A stretch of 15,910 nucleotides of DNA, taken from contig JAEYXC010000063.1 in NCBI GenBank assembly GCA_023428655.1, forward strand, positions 1 through 15,910, in the 5' to 3' direction. Below are positions 6,931 to 14,109 of this stretch, one piece after another; position 1 is the first letter of the stretch, and every line of letters begins with the position of its first letter. The DNA comes from Bacillota bacterium. Its GTDB lineage: Bacteria; Bacillota; Clostridia; Lachnospirales; Lachnospiraceae. The translations under genes and the position numbers were made by a program. The notes beneath the pieces were generated by a model. The model had not been told where the DNA came from, searched no databases, and saw only the letters and a list, made by a program, of their open reading frames with translations.

Positions 6931-6959
6931 TTGACAAATGGAGCGATTAAATCTAGAAT
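6931..6959 (+). promoter_or_regulatory. Sigma-A-type promoter of the manA-epimerase-GH130 operon
   Basis: A perfect TTGACA (6931-6936) is followed after 17 bp by TAGAAT (6954-6959, five of six consensus bases). It begins two bases after lacI-1 stops and would start transcription near 6966, leaving a leader of about 165 nt before manA. A second TATAAT at 7088-7093 lacks a matching -35. Confidence 0.78.
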
Positions 6960-6971
6960 AAAGTTAGTTAG

Positions 6972-6983
6972 GTTAACGATAAC
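6972..6983. promoter_or_regulatory. Operator-like palindrome just downstream of the manA operon start site
   Basis: GTTAACGATAAC is an inverted repeat (GTTA-N4-TAAC) with the central CG common in LacI-family operators. It lies a few bases after the predicted transcription start, a classic repression position. Assignment to LacI-1 is by proximity. Confidence 0.5.
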
Positions 6984-7020
6984 TTAATAAAGAGAGCTTA
7001 GCAAGCGATGATAGATCGAT

Positions 7021-7032
7021 GTTTACGTTAGT
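7021..7032. promoter_or_regulatory. Possible second operator half-match
   Basis: GTTTACGTTAGT keeps the central CG and matches the site at 6972-6983 at 8 of 12 positions in either orientation, 49 bp downstream. Two spaced sites could allow looping, but this second one is weak. Confidence 0.22.
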
Positions 7033-7132
7033 AGCGTATTTAATCAAACATCAATAGGAATGAAATATATTAACATCAGAGTTTTACTATAATGATCCTT
7101 TTAGTAAGCGGGAAAGAAAGAGAGTCTATCGA

Positions 7133-8065
7133 ATGAAAAATATTATTTTTATAGAACCGGTTTTTAAATCCATGATATGGGGAGGCGATAAGCTGGCTAC
7201 GGAATTCGGTTATTCCATACCAAGTGACAATACCGGAGAATGCTGGGCCATCAGTGCTCATAAGAATGGGGATTGTAGGATAAAGAACGGAGAGTATGGA
7301 GGAAGAACCTTAAGCTGGCTATGGGAAAACCACAGAGAACTCTTTGGCAATGTCCAGGGGGAGGTATATCCTCTTTTGATAAAGATTATTGATGCTAAGA
7401 CGGATTTAAGCATACAGGTTCACCCGGATGATACCTATGCAGGAGAACAGGAAAATGGTGCGCTGGGCAAGACGGAGTGTTGGTATATCCTAGACTCGGA
7501 GGAAAATGGTGAGATCGTGATCGGTCATCACGCCAGGGATAAGGAAGAATTAGCTAGGATGATCCGGGAGAAGCGCTGGAAGGAGCTCATACGGGTGTGC
7601 CCGGTTAAGAAGGGTGACTTTTTTCAGATTGAACCGGGAACCGTTCATGCGATCAAGAAGGGCACATTGCTTCTAGAGACCCAACAGAATAGTGACATTA
7701 CATATCGTCTGTATGATTACGACAGACTGGATAACGGAAAACCCAGAGAGCTTCATATCAATAAGAGTATTGATGTAATCAGCTGTCCTCATAAGGATCA
7801 ACCAGTAGCAGGTGATTTGACCTCCAATGAGAATTGCGAGTTCGAGTCATTGATCCGCTGTAAGTACTATAGTGTTAAGCGGATTCGTATGCATGGGGAA
7901 CAGGATTTTGATCAAACGGAACCCTTTCTTAATGTGAGTGTAATCGAGGGAGCTGGGGAGATTGACGGAGTTCGGATTACAAAGGGGGATCATTTTATCC
8001 TGCCATATGGCTATGGAAGCTATCGACTTAAGGGAGAAATGGAATTAATCATCTCACATATATAG
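7133..8065 (+). CDS. manA: Mannose-6-phosphate isomerase, class I (zinc-dependent)
   Basis: The 310-residue product matches the short Firmicutes ManA type. It interconverts mannose-6-phosphate and fructose-6-phosphate in the cytoplasm. Visible features are the opening WGGDKL, the metal-site motif SIQVHPDD (Gln95 and His97 as ligands), GKTECWY with ligand Glu115, EPGTVHAI with ligand His172, and the active-site arginine in SDITYRLYDYDR (Arg192). The C-terminal part forms the second cupin-like lobe. It is first in an operon with the epimerase (21 bases downstream) and GH130-1, so it would take mannose-1-phosphate-derived mannose-6-phosphate into glycolysis after a phosphomannomutase encoded elsewhere. 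The ribosome site is weak (AAAGAGAG). Confidence 0.94.
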   Translation: MKNIIFIEPVFKSMIWGGDKLATEFGYSIPSDNTGECWAISAHKNGDCRIKNGEYGGRTLSWLWENHRELFGNVQGEVYPLLIKIIDAKTDLSIQVHPDDTYAGEQENGALGKTECWYILDSEENGEIVIGHHARDKEELARMIREKRWKELIRVCPVKKGDFFQIEPGTVHAIKKGTLLLETQQNSDITYRLYDYDRLDNGKPRELHINKSIDVISCPHKDQPVAGDLTSNENCEFESLIRCKYYSVKRIRMHGEQDFDQTEPFLNVSVIEGAGEIDGVRITKGDHFILPYGYGSYRLKGEMELIISHI

Positions 8066-8086
8066 ATTAAATTGGAGGTATTGAGG

Positions 8087-9259
8087 ATGAGGGTGGATGA
8101 AATAAAAGGACATCTGGTGAAGGACATAATTCCTTTCTGGAAGGGTTTAAAGGATGATGAGTTCGGCGGCTTCTATGGGGAGATGGATTTTGATTTGAAC
8201 TTATTTAAGAAGGCGGATAAGGGAGGTATTCTAAACAGCCGTATTCTATGGTTTTTCTCCAATGCTTATCTAACGCTTGGGGAAGAGGATAGCCTTCGAT
8301 ACGCAAAGCATGCTTATGATTTTTTGAGGACAGCCTTCTATGATCAAGAGAACGGGGGTGTGTTCTGGTCTGTAACCTATGACGGAAATCCCTCCGATGA
8401 TACGAAGCATACCTATAATCAAGCCTTTGCCGTATATGGGCTGGCATCCTATTATCGTGCTACCGGGGATAGGGAGGCGTTGACCCTTGCTTATTCGCTT
8501 GTAGATACGATAGAAGCCCTTTGCAAGGATCAAATCGGCTATCTGGAGGCCTTCGACCGTTGCTTTAAGCCGGTCTCCAATGAGAAGCTATCGGAGAACG
8601 GAGTGATGGCAAGCAGAACCATGAATACTCTGTTGCATATGTTGGAAGCCTATACGGAGCTTTATCGTGTGGATAAGAACAACAATATTGCGGATAGGAT
8701 TAGGTGGATGCTCGATCTATTTGCGGATAAGGTATATAATCCCTCCAAGTTAAGACTGGAGGTATTCTTCGATGATGGGATGAACTCCATCTTAGATTTG
8801 AACTCCTATGGGCATGATATAGAAGCCTCCTGGCTGGTAGATCGTTCGGTGGAGATATTGGAGGATCCCGAGTACACCGCCAAAATCTCGCCGATTACCA
8901 AAGCCCTTGCCTCACATATTCATTCGGTGGCTATGGATGGGACTTCTCTTAACAATGAATGTGAAAATGGTAAGGTTGATGCAAGAAAGGTGTGGTGGGT
9001 GCAGGCAGAAGCGATGCTTGGTTTCCTGAACGGTTATCAGAAGGATCCGTCTCGAAGGGATTATATTGATAGTATAGCGAAGCTTTGGGATTTTACAAAG
9101 ACCTTTATGATTGATCGTAGAAAAGGCTCGGAATGGTTCTTTGAGCTCGAGAAGGATGGCTCTCCGATTGTGACCAGGGGGATTGTAGGTCCTTGGAAAT
9201 GTCCTTATCATAACGGAAGAATGTGCTTTGAGGTGATTGAGCGCAAGGTAGACTTTTAA
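8087..9259 (+). CDS. Cellobiose 2-epimerase (mannobiose 2-epimerase)
   Basis: The 390-residue product matches the N-acylglucosamine 2-epimerase fold family, specifically the cellobiose 2-epimerase branch, and has the length of the Ruminococcus albus enzyme. The landmarks are at nearly the same positions: Arg52 in NSRILWF, His184, the SYGHDIEASWL motif with His243 and Glu246, VWWVQAEA with Trp304 and Glu308, and His375 in WKCPYHNGRM. These enzymes epimerise the reducing-end sugar of beta-1,4 disaccharides; in mannan use, mannobiose becomes 4-O-beta-mannosylglucose. The next gene encodes the phosphorylase expected to use that product. The ATG at 8087 has GGAGG eight bases upstream; an in-frame TTG at 8072 overlaps that site and is rejected. 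The related acylglucosamine 2-epimerases are less likely given the motifs. Confidence 0.95.
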   Translation: MRVDEIKGHLVKDIIPFWKGLKDDEFGGFYGEMDFDLNLFKKADKGGILNSRILWFFSNAYLTLGEEDSLRYAKHAYDFLRTAFYDQENGGVFWSVTYDGNPSDDTKHTYNQAFAVYGLASYYRATGDREALTLAYSLVDTIEALCKDQIGYLEAFDRCFKPVSNEKLSENGVMASRTMNTLLHMLEAYTELYRVDKNNNIADRIRWMLDLFADKVYNPSKLRLEVFFDDGMNSILDLNSYGHDIEASWLVDRSVEILEDPEYTAKISPITKALASHIHSVAMDGTSLNNECENGKVDARKVWWVQAEAMLGFLNGYQKDPSRRDYIDSIAKLWDFTKTFMIDRRKGSEWFFELEKDGSPIVTRGIVGPWKCPYHNGRMCFEVIERKVDF

Positions 9260-9279
9260 TAGATAGTAACTATAAAGAG

Positions 9280-9296
9280 CTGCATCGATGGTGCAG
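9280..9296 (+). other. Small hairpin before the GH130-1 ribosome site
   Basis: CTGCA and TGCAG pair around a seven-base loop, five bases before the GGAGG of GH130-1. There is no T tract, so it is not a terminator. It might tune translation or mRNA stability; this is inference from position only. Confidence 0.3.
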
Positions 9297-9309
9297 TAGA
9301 GGAGGATAA

Positions 9310-10479
9310 ATGATGCATCCAAAGTATTACGTTGAGTTAGACAAATACGAGCGATTGATTTCGAAGAAGAATGAGGTAAGTACCATCTATTCCGGCATGT
9401 ATGACCGCTATGTGAATCCTGTGTTGACCAGTGAACATATTCCGCTGTTCTGGAAATATGATCTGGATGAGAGGACAAATCCATATTTCATGGAACGTCT
9501 CGGTGTAAATGCAGTATTTAATTCCGGTGCGATTGAGCTAGACGGCAAATATTATCTGATAGCCAGAATTGAAGGGAATGATAGAAAGTCCTTCTTTGGT
9601 GTGGCAGAAAGTGATAGTCCGGTGGATGGCTTTCGCTTCTGGGATTACCCGGTAGTTCTTCCGGATACCTGTAAGAAGGAAACCAATGTGTATGATATGC
9701 GTCTTACCAAGCATGAGGACGGCTATATCTATGGAGTATTCTGTTCTGAGAGTAAGGACGAGGGGAATTCGGATTTATCCGCGGCCGTAGCAGAGGCGGG
9801 TATTGTCAGAACCAAGGACTTGGTCACCTGGGAGCGATTGAATAATTTAAAGACCCTGCAATCTCCACAGCAGAGAAATGTGGTGCTTCATCCGGAGTTC
9901 GTGAACGGAAAGTATATGTTCTATACCAGACCCATGGACGGCTTTATCGAAACCGGCTCCGGTGGTGGAATCGGTGTGGGCTTCTGTGAGGATATCACCA
10001 ATGCAATCATTGAGGAAGAGATCATTACCAGTAAGAGAAAATATCATACCATTACCGAAGCGAAGAACGGTGCCGGAGCAGTTCCGATTAAGACGGAAAA
10101 GGGATGGATTCACATAGCCCATGGGGTACGTAATACGGCAGCAGGGCTCCGTTATGTCATCTATGTTTTTGCCACTGATTTAGAGGATCCGACCAAGGTG
10201 ATCGCGGAACCCTCCGGCTTCTATCTTGCACCCTTAGGAATCGAGCGTGTGGGGGACGTATCCAATGTGGTATTCACCAACGGTGCAATTGCCAGGGATA
10301 ACGGCGAGGTATACATCTATTATGCTTCCTCTGATACCAGACTGCATGTGGCTGCAACTACGGTGGATCGACTTGTCGATTATACCTTCCATACACCCAG
10401 CGATCCGCTCCGATCCGTAGAATGTGTGCAGCAGCGCTGTGACTTGATCCGTAGGAACCTAGAGCTTATTCATCAATAA
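9310..10479 (+). CDS. GH130 family 4-O-beta-D-mannosyl-D-glucose phosphorylase (GH130_1-like)
   Basis: The 389-residue product is a five-bladed beta-propeller GH130 enzyme. Subfamily 1 marks are visible: TNPYFMERLGVNAVFNSGAI near the start, NVYDMRL with the catalytic general-acid Asp129, SPQQRNVVLHPEF, EAKNGAGAVPI, HGVRNTAAGLRY and GDVSNVVF. Such enzymes use inorganic phosphate to split mannosylglucose into mannose-1-phosphate and glucose in the cytoplasm. The length matches the R. albus RaMP1 type. It follows the epimerase in the same operon, which supplies the substrate. Two adjacent ATGs fit (9310 and 9313); the GGAGG at 9301-9305 is better spaced for 9313, so the true product may be one residue shorter. 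The operon ends with the terminator at 10585-10628. Confidence 0.93.
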   Translation: MMHPKYYVELDKYERLISKKNEVSTIYSGMYDRYVNPVLTSEHIPLFWKYDLDERTNPYFMERLGVNAVFNSGAIELDGKYYLIARIEGNDRKSFFGVAESDSPVDGFRFWDYPVVLPDTCKKETNVYDMRLTKHEDGYIYGVFCSESKDEGNSDLSAAVAEAGIVRTKDLVTWERLNNLKTLQSPQQRNVVLHPEFVNGKYMFYTRPMDGFIETGSGGGIGVGFCEDITNAIIEEEIITSKRKYHTITEAKNGAGAVPIKTEKGWIHIAHGVRNTAAGLRYVIYVFATDLEDPTKVIAEPSGFYLAPLGIERVGDVSNVVFTNGAIARDNGEVYIYYASSDTRLHVAATTVDRLVDYTFHTPSDPLRSVECVQQRCDLIRRNLELIHQ

Positions 10480-10584
10480 AATAAGAGATTTTATAAAAAT
10501 GAGTTAATACTAAATCATTCATAGATTTTCACTTACATGATACCATTATCGCAATTATATATTTATATAAATTGTAGTGCAAGG

Positions 10585-10628
10585 ATACAGGAAGATAGAT
10601 GTGTGAAATATCTACTTCCTGTATTTTT
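10585..10628 (+). terminator. Rho-independent terminator of the manA-epimerase-GH130 operon
   Basis: A stem of about 15 bp (ATACAGGAAG-A-TAGAT with ATCTACTTCCTGTAT, one bulge) closes an eight-base loop and runs into TTTTT. It lies about 105 bases after the GH130-1 stop. Confidence 0.9.
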
Positions 10629-10784
10629 GTATAGGATGGATTGGTAAATGTTTTATTTAACCTTTTTGTGAGAGCTTCTCTTGAGCTCTTAGCAAAACCG
10701 GTTTTATTCACAATAATAGAAATCTTAGCTTTTTATTGTTAAGACCGGATTGGATTTTTGTATATTTTATTGTACTTAGCTAGT

Positions 10785-10800
10785 GTGCATGTAGGTGCAT
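10785..10800 (-). repeat. GTGCAT tandem repeat upstream of lacI-2
   Basis: GTGCAT occurs at 10785-10790 and 10795-10800, exactly 10 bp apart. The same pair in the opposite orientation (ATGCAC-N4-ATGCAC) lies at 12243-12258 upstream of GH130-2. Same-face spacing and occurrence upstream of both units suggest a shared regulator site. Confidence 0.45.
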
Positions 10801-10939
10801 AGTAGTATATAAGCTTGTTATTAATTTTCTCTGTAGATAATCATATGTTTACTATAACGAGTTCTAAGTAATTGCTGTGACTATACCCTGTGTAGCAAAA
10901 TATGCTTGAATAAACAGCTCAAATGTAGTAAACTTCGCT

Positions 10940-10968
10940 TATGCAATAAATAGTGCAAAACGATTACA
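10940..10968. promoter_or_regulatory. Operator-like half-sites upstream of lacI-2
   Basis: TATGCAA (10940-10946) is followed by TGCAA-N5-TTACA (10954-10968), an imperfect inverted repeat with a CG near the centre. It is LacI- or CcpA-like but matches neither consensus fully. Confidence 0.35.
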
Positions 10969-10990
10969 TATATTATGCGTTGAATGGTGT

Positions 10991-11011
10991 TTGCATAAGG
11001 AACCTATGCAA
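10991..11011. promoter_or_regulatory. Inverted repeat upstream of lacI-2 (probable autoregulatory operator)
   Basis: TTGCATA-N7-TATGCAA is a perfect 7+7 inverted repeat ending about 40 bases before the ribosome site of lacI-2. With the third TATGCAA at 10940 it gives three copies of one half-site in 70 bases, a pattern expected for a dimeric LacI-type regulator controlling its own gene. Confidence 0.5.
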
Positions 11012-11066
11012 CCGATATTCATAGTGATTGTTCAATGATAAATGTTGATTGGAGGAGAGGACAGGA

Positions 11067-12122
11067 ATGAAGAAGGTTACCATTCAGGATGTGGCGAAGG
11101 AGCTGAAGCTATCCAGGAATACGGTGGCAAAGGCCCTAAATAACAGTGATACGGTTTCCTATGAGACCAGGTACGTAGTTATTGAGAAGGCATATGAGAT
11201 GGGCTATTCCAAGCTGTCTCCGGTAGTACTTAATGAATTCAAGCTTAGAAATAAAATTGATGATACCAAAACAATCGTGGTATTGACCAGAAGGGAGATC
11301 TCTGTGTTTTGGAACAGCATCATTATGGGAATATCCGATGAGCTGAATAAGTACGGCTGTAAGCTTCAATTCAATTTTATCAGTGAACAGGATGAGAAGA
11401 AGCTGGTGCTACCCCTGGACTTACAGGCGGAGGTCAGCGGAATAATCATGCTGAGTGTTTTTGACATCGAATATATCGATCAGATTATGAGGCGGAATGT
11501 TCCGGTTGTGTTTCTGGATGCACCCTGTGAATTGGATCATATTGCATCCTATGGTGACATTGTGATCTGTGAAGGACATAATAGCGTAAAGAAGATTACC
11601 ACTGATTTGCTTCATCAAGGCTTTAAGAGAATTGGCTTTATCGGTGATATCACATATTGTAAATCCATTCATGATCGTTATCAGGGGTATCTGAGTGCTC
11701 TGTTGGCAGCCGGAATCAGTATGGATGACTCCATAGTTGCTACCTACCATACTCCAACTAAATTCTATAAAACTGAGGAAGTGGATAAGGCTTTGGAGGG
11801 CTTCTCCTCCATGCCGGAAGCAATTGTATGTGCCAATGATGATATTGCCTTAGATGTGATACGATGTCTTCGGGCAAGAGGGCTTTCGGTTCCTCAGGAT
11901 GTGGCAGTAACAGGTTATGATAATGTAGAGGGTATGTCACAGGTGGAGCCCATATTAACCACAGTGAGAGTGGGCAATCAAAGGCTTGGACGTAGATTGG
12001 TGCAGCAGCTGATGTGGAGAATACAGAATCCAACCTTCCCGAAGGAAGTGATTTTTATCGGAGTGGAAGTGATATTCCGCCAGTCCTCCATGAAGGAAGA
12101 TGGAACAAAAAGAGAGCTATAA
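11067..12122 (+). CDS. LacI-family transcriptional regulator 2
   Basis: The 351-residue product has a LacI helix-turn-helix at about 4-23 (TIQDVAKELKLSRNTVAKAL) and a sugar-sensing periplasmic-binding-like domain from about residue 65, with VVFLDAP, CANDDIA, DVAVTGYDN and LTTVRV in the usual order. The hinge between them is unusual: in place of the common PNxxAxxL helix it reads as a longer charged linker rich in K, N and E. It sits between the two GH130 units and has inverted-repeat half-sites in its own upstream region and related repeats at the GH130-2 promoter, so self-control and control of GH130-2 are likely but inferred. The ATG at 11067 has GGAGAGG six bases upstream; an in-frame TTG at 11049 overlaps the ribosome site. 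Confidence 0.91.
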   Translation: MKKVTIQDVAKELKLSRNTVAKALNNSDTVSYETRYVVIEKAYEMGYSKLSPVVLNEFKLRNKIDDTKTIVVLTRREISVFWNSIIMGISDELNKYGCKLQFNFISEQDEKKLVLPLDLQAEVSGIIMLSVFDIEYIDQIMRRNVPVVFLDAPCELDHIASYGDIVICEGHNSVKKITTDLLHQGFKRIGFIGDITYCKSIHDRYQGYLSALLAAGISMDDSIVATYHTPTKFYKTEEVDKALEGFSSMPEAIVCANDDIALDVIRCLRARGLSVPQDVAVTGYDNVEGMSQVEPILTTVRVGNQRLGRRLVQQLMWRIQNPTFPKEVIFIGVEVIFRQSSMKEDGTKREL

Positions 12123-12129
12123 TAATAGA

Positions 12130-12160
12130 GGGAGCAGCAGAAGATGCGGCTCCCCTTTTT
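12130..12160 (+). terminator. Rho-independent terminator after lacI-2
   Basis: GGGAGC (12130-12135) pairs with GCTCCC (12149-12154), extended by GC/GC past a mismatch, and is followed by CTTTTT. It ends lacI-2 seven bases after the stop codon and separates it from GH130-2. Confidence 0.85.
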
Positions 12161-12182
12161 ATTTCAAAATAGGAAATAAGGA

Positions 12183-12211
12183 TTGTTATTTCGAAAAAAA
12201 TGTGATATAAT
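12183..12211 (+). promoter_or_regulatory. Sigma-A-type promoter of GH130-2
   Basis: TTGTTA (12183-12188) and a perfect TATAAT (12206-12211) are separated by 17 bp. Transcription from about 12218 gives a leader of about 165 nt in which GCTCA/TGAGC and GGTGA/TCACC share bases and could form alternative hairpins. Confidence 0.7.
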
Positions 12212-12258
12212 GCACAAATAATACACAATGATGCTCTTATAAATGCACTATTATGCAC
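12210..12258 (+). repeat. ATGCAC repeats at the GH130-2 promoter
   Basis: ATGCAC occurs at 12210-12215 (overlapping the end of the -10 box), 12243-12248 and 12253-12258. The last two are 10 bp apart and the first is 33 bp upstream, close to three helical turns. The pair repeats, inverted, upstream of lacI-2 at 10785-10800. A regulator bound here would contact the promoter and early transcribed region. Confidence 0.45.
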
Positions 12259-12383
12259 CATATATAATTTGGGCTCAGCAGTACTTTGCCGACAATATGG
12301 TGAGCTGGGGGATCATGGTTATTCACCGATGGAAAATGGCTTCCCGTGAAATAAGCTAAAATGATATGAAAAAGGAGAGAAAC

Positions 12384-13403
12384 ATGAGTAAAGTAAAAAT
12401 GTTCACCAATCAATTACCAAATATACCTTGGCAGGAAAAGCCTGCTGATTGTGTCGGACCGGTTTGGAGATATTCTGAGAATCCGATCATTAACCGGAAC
12501 CCGCTTCCCGGGGTTGCACGTATTTTTAACAGTGCTGTTGTTCCTTACAACGACGCATTTATCGGTGTATTCCGTGCAGAACAGATTGACGGTGTGCCTC
12601 ATCTGTATATGGGCTACAGTAAGGATGGAGTTCATTGGACCTATGATCATAACAAGATCCCCTTTGTGAACGAAAAGGGCGAGCCCTTTATGCCCAGATA
12701 TGCATATGATCCCCGCTTGGTTAAGGTGGAAGATACTTATTACATTATATGGTGTACTGATTTTTATGGAGCGGCCTTGGGGATGGCGAAAACAAAGGAC
12801 TTTAAGTCCTTTGTCCGAATAGAGAATCCTTTCCTCCCCTTCAATCGTAATGGTGTGCTGTTCCCAAGAAAGCTTAACGGGAATTTTGTACTTCTTTCCA
12901 GACCAAGTGACAGTGGCCATACTCCTTTTGGGGATGTGTTCCTCAGCGAGAGTCCGGATCTTACCTTCTGGGGAAAGCATAGGCATGTGATGGCCCGCGG
13001 AAGCCAATGGTGGCAATCCTTAAAAATCGGTGGCGGTGCTGCTCCGATTGAGACAAGTGAGGGATGGTTAATGTTCTATCATGGCGTTACCGGAACCTGT
13101 AACGGTTACGTTTACAGTATGGGAGCCTGTATTTTGGATATAGATAACCCGTCCATCGTCAAGTACCGCTGTAATAACTTTATTCTGACACCGGAAACCT
13201 GGTACGAGGAGCGGGGTTTTGTAGCAAATGTAGTATTTCCCTGTGCCGCATTAACCGATTCAGATACAGGAAGAATTGCAATTTATTATGGTGCTGCGGA
13301 TAGCTATGTCGGACTGGCCTTTACTACAGCGGATGAGATCGTAGCATATATAAAGGCTAACGATGCAGCAACCCATGAGGATAGGAATTTGGGAGTATTA
13401 TAA
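12384..13403 (+). CDS. GH130 family beta-1,4-mannooligosaccharide phosphorylase (GH130_2-like)
   Basis: The 339-residue product is a second GH130 beta-propeller enzyme, shorter than GH130-1 and of the subfamily 2 type. Visible marks are ENPIINRNP, VARIFNSAVVPY, GVFRAEQ, AYDPRLVKVED with the catalytic general-acid Asp109, GGGAAPIETSEGWLMFYHGV and FVANVVFPC. Enzymes of this type (R. albus RaMP2 and relatives) remove mannose as mannose-1-phosphate from the non-reducing end of beta-1,4-mannooligosaccharides, down to mannobiose, which the epimerase and GH130-1 would then use. Other subfamily 2 enzymes act on mannosyl-N-acetylglucosamine; the neighbourhood favours mannan. The ATG at 12384 has AGGAG six bases upstream, while an upstream ATG at 12366 would place that site inside the gene. 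It is transcribed from its own promoter and is convergent with the rhodanese gene, eight bases away. Confidence 0.92.
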   Translation: MSKVKMFTNQLPNIPWQEKPADCVGPVWRYSENPIINRNPLPGVARIFNSAVVPYNDAFIGVFRAEQIDGVPHLYMGYSKDGVHWTYDHNKIPFVNEKGEPFMPRYAYDPRLVKVEDTYYIIWCTDFYGAALGMAKTKDFKSFVRIENPFLPFNRNGVLFPRKLNGNFVLLSRPSDSGHTPFGDVFLSESPDLTFWGKHRHVMARGSQWWQSLKIGGGAAPIETSEGWLMFYHGVTGTCNGYVYSMGACILDIDNPSIVKYRCNNFILTPETWYEERGFVANVVFPCAALTDSDTGRIAIYYGAADSYVGLAFTTADEIVAYIKANDAATHEDRNLGVL

Positions 13404-13411
13404 GAGGCAGA

Positions 13412-13873
13412 TCACTCCGTCACTACTTCGTAGGGCCAATCGATGATACCGCCAAAATCATATATTTTGGTATAACCCAGATTGCTTAATGTTTTGGAAG
13501 CCTGTGCGCTTCTCCTGCCGCTTCGGCAATACAAAAGAATGGTAGCATCTTTGTCGGTCAGTAATTCCTCTGCCTTTGACACAAGTTCAAAATCAGGGAT
13601 CAGAAGAGCCCCCTCGATATGTCCCTCCTCGTATTCCTCTGGTGTTCTTACATCCAGTAAGATAAGCTCTTTTGAGGCGTCCATCATCTCCTTGGCTTTG
13701 TCCGCACTGATTTTCTCGAGAATGACCTCCATTGCAGGCTCTGCGGTAGCACTGGGCTCAACCTCCGTGACGGGCATGGGTTTTTGATCTATAGTCGGGT
13801 TCATATCCTTGGCACAGCCTGACATTAGAAAGGTAACCAGGGCAAGGGTAAGAATAAGGATCTTTTTCTTCAT
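13412..13873 (-). CDS. Rhodanese-like domain lipoprotein
   Basis: The 153-residue product has a lipoprotein signal peptide with lipobox LMSGC (lipid-bearing Cys20), a short low-complexity linker (about 21-50) and a single rhodanese domain (about 53-150). The active-site loop is YCRSGRRS with catalytic Cys116, and the domain also shows LLDVRTPEEYEEGHIEGA and YDFGGIIDWPYEV. Rhodaneses carry a persulfide sulfur on this cysteine and pass it to acceptors; here the enzyme is tethered to the outer face of the membrane. AAAGGAG lies six bases before the ATG. It follows the DUF6132-like gene by 50 bases on the same strand and is probably co-transcribed from the promoter at 14110-14135. The natural sulfur donor and acceptor are unknown. 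Confidence 0.93.
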   Translation of the reverse strand: MKKKILILTLALVTFLMSGCAKDMNPTIDQKPMPVTEVEPSATAEPAMEVILEKISADKAKEMMDASKELILLDVRTPEEYEEGHIEGALLIPDFELVSKAEELLTDKDATILLYCRSGRRSAQASKTLSNLGYTKIYDFGGIIDWPYEVVTE

Positions 13874-13923
13874 AACAATCTCCTTTCTGTATGGCGATTA
13901 TATTGAAATGGTTTGATGGTTCT

Positions 13924-14091
13924 TTAGGAGGCAGCAAACACCACACCGAGCACTGCTCCATAAATCGTAGACCTTAAAGGGGTCTTGGTTAATGCACAGG
14001 AGCCAGTCGGGCAGCCGACGACCTTATAATACAGAAAACCGAGAACAGCACCGAGGATACCGCCCAGTAATAATTTTAACAGTGTAGACAT
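13924..14091 (-). CDS. DUF6132-like small membrane protein
   Basis: The 55-residue product has two hydrophobic helices (about 3-24 and 41-54) separated by a short loop with two cysteines in the pattern GCPTGSCALTKTP. This matches, from memory, the DUF6132 family of small two-helix proteins with a paired-cysteine loop; the function is not established. It is encoded just upstream of the rhodanese lipoprotein in the same operon, and the two cysteines may take part in sulfur or redox chemistry with it (inference). The ATG at 14091 has GGGGG seven bases upstream; a longer in-frame start at 14151 would lie beyond the promoter -10 box and is rejected. Confidence 0.8.
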   Translation of the reverse strand: MSTLLKLLLGGILGAVLGFLYYKVVGCPTGSCALTKTPLRSTIYGAVLGVVFAAS

Positions 14092-14109
14092 GGAATTTCC
14101 CCCTTTTAT

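Larger units (their letters stand above)
10480..11066. other. Long intergenic region between GH130-1 and lacI-2
   Basis: These 587 bases hold no convincing gene. They contain a strong terminator (10585-10628), a nested hairpin (CCGGT/ACCGG at 10698/10744 around ACAATAA/TTATTGT at 10710/10733), a GTGCAT tandem (10785-10800) and several TATGCAA half-sites before lacI-2. No promoter with both boxes near consensus was found for lacI-2; the best guesses (TTGTTA-15-GATAAT near 10815 and TTGCAT-17-GATATT near 10991) are weak. Confidence 0.5.

Noticed and set aside
8912..9484. 190-codon minus-strand open frame across the epimerase/GH130-1 junction
   Set aside because: It is antisense to two well-matched enzyme genes, and its translation has no coherent domain.
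10954..10968. CcpA cre site
   Set aside because: Aligned on its central CG, the left half does not fit the TG-N-AA-N part of the cre consensus; it is kept only as a generic operator-like repeat.
12414..13016. 200-codon minus-strand open frame across GH130-2
   Set aside because: It is antisense to a confidently identified GH130 gene with catalytic motifs and shows no recognisable domain or ribosome site.
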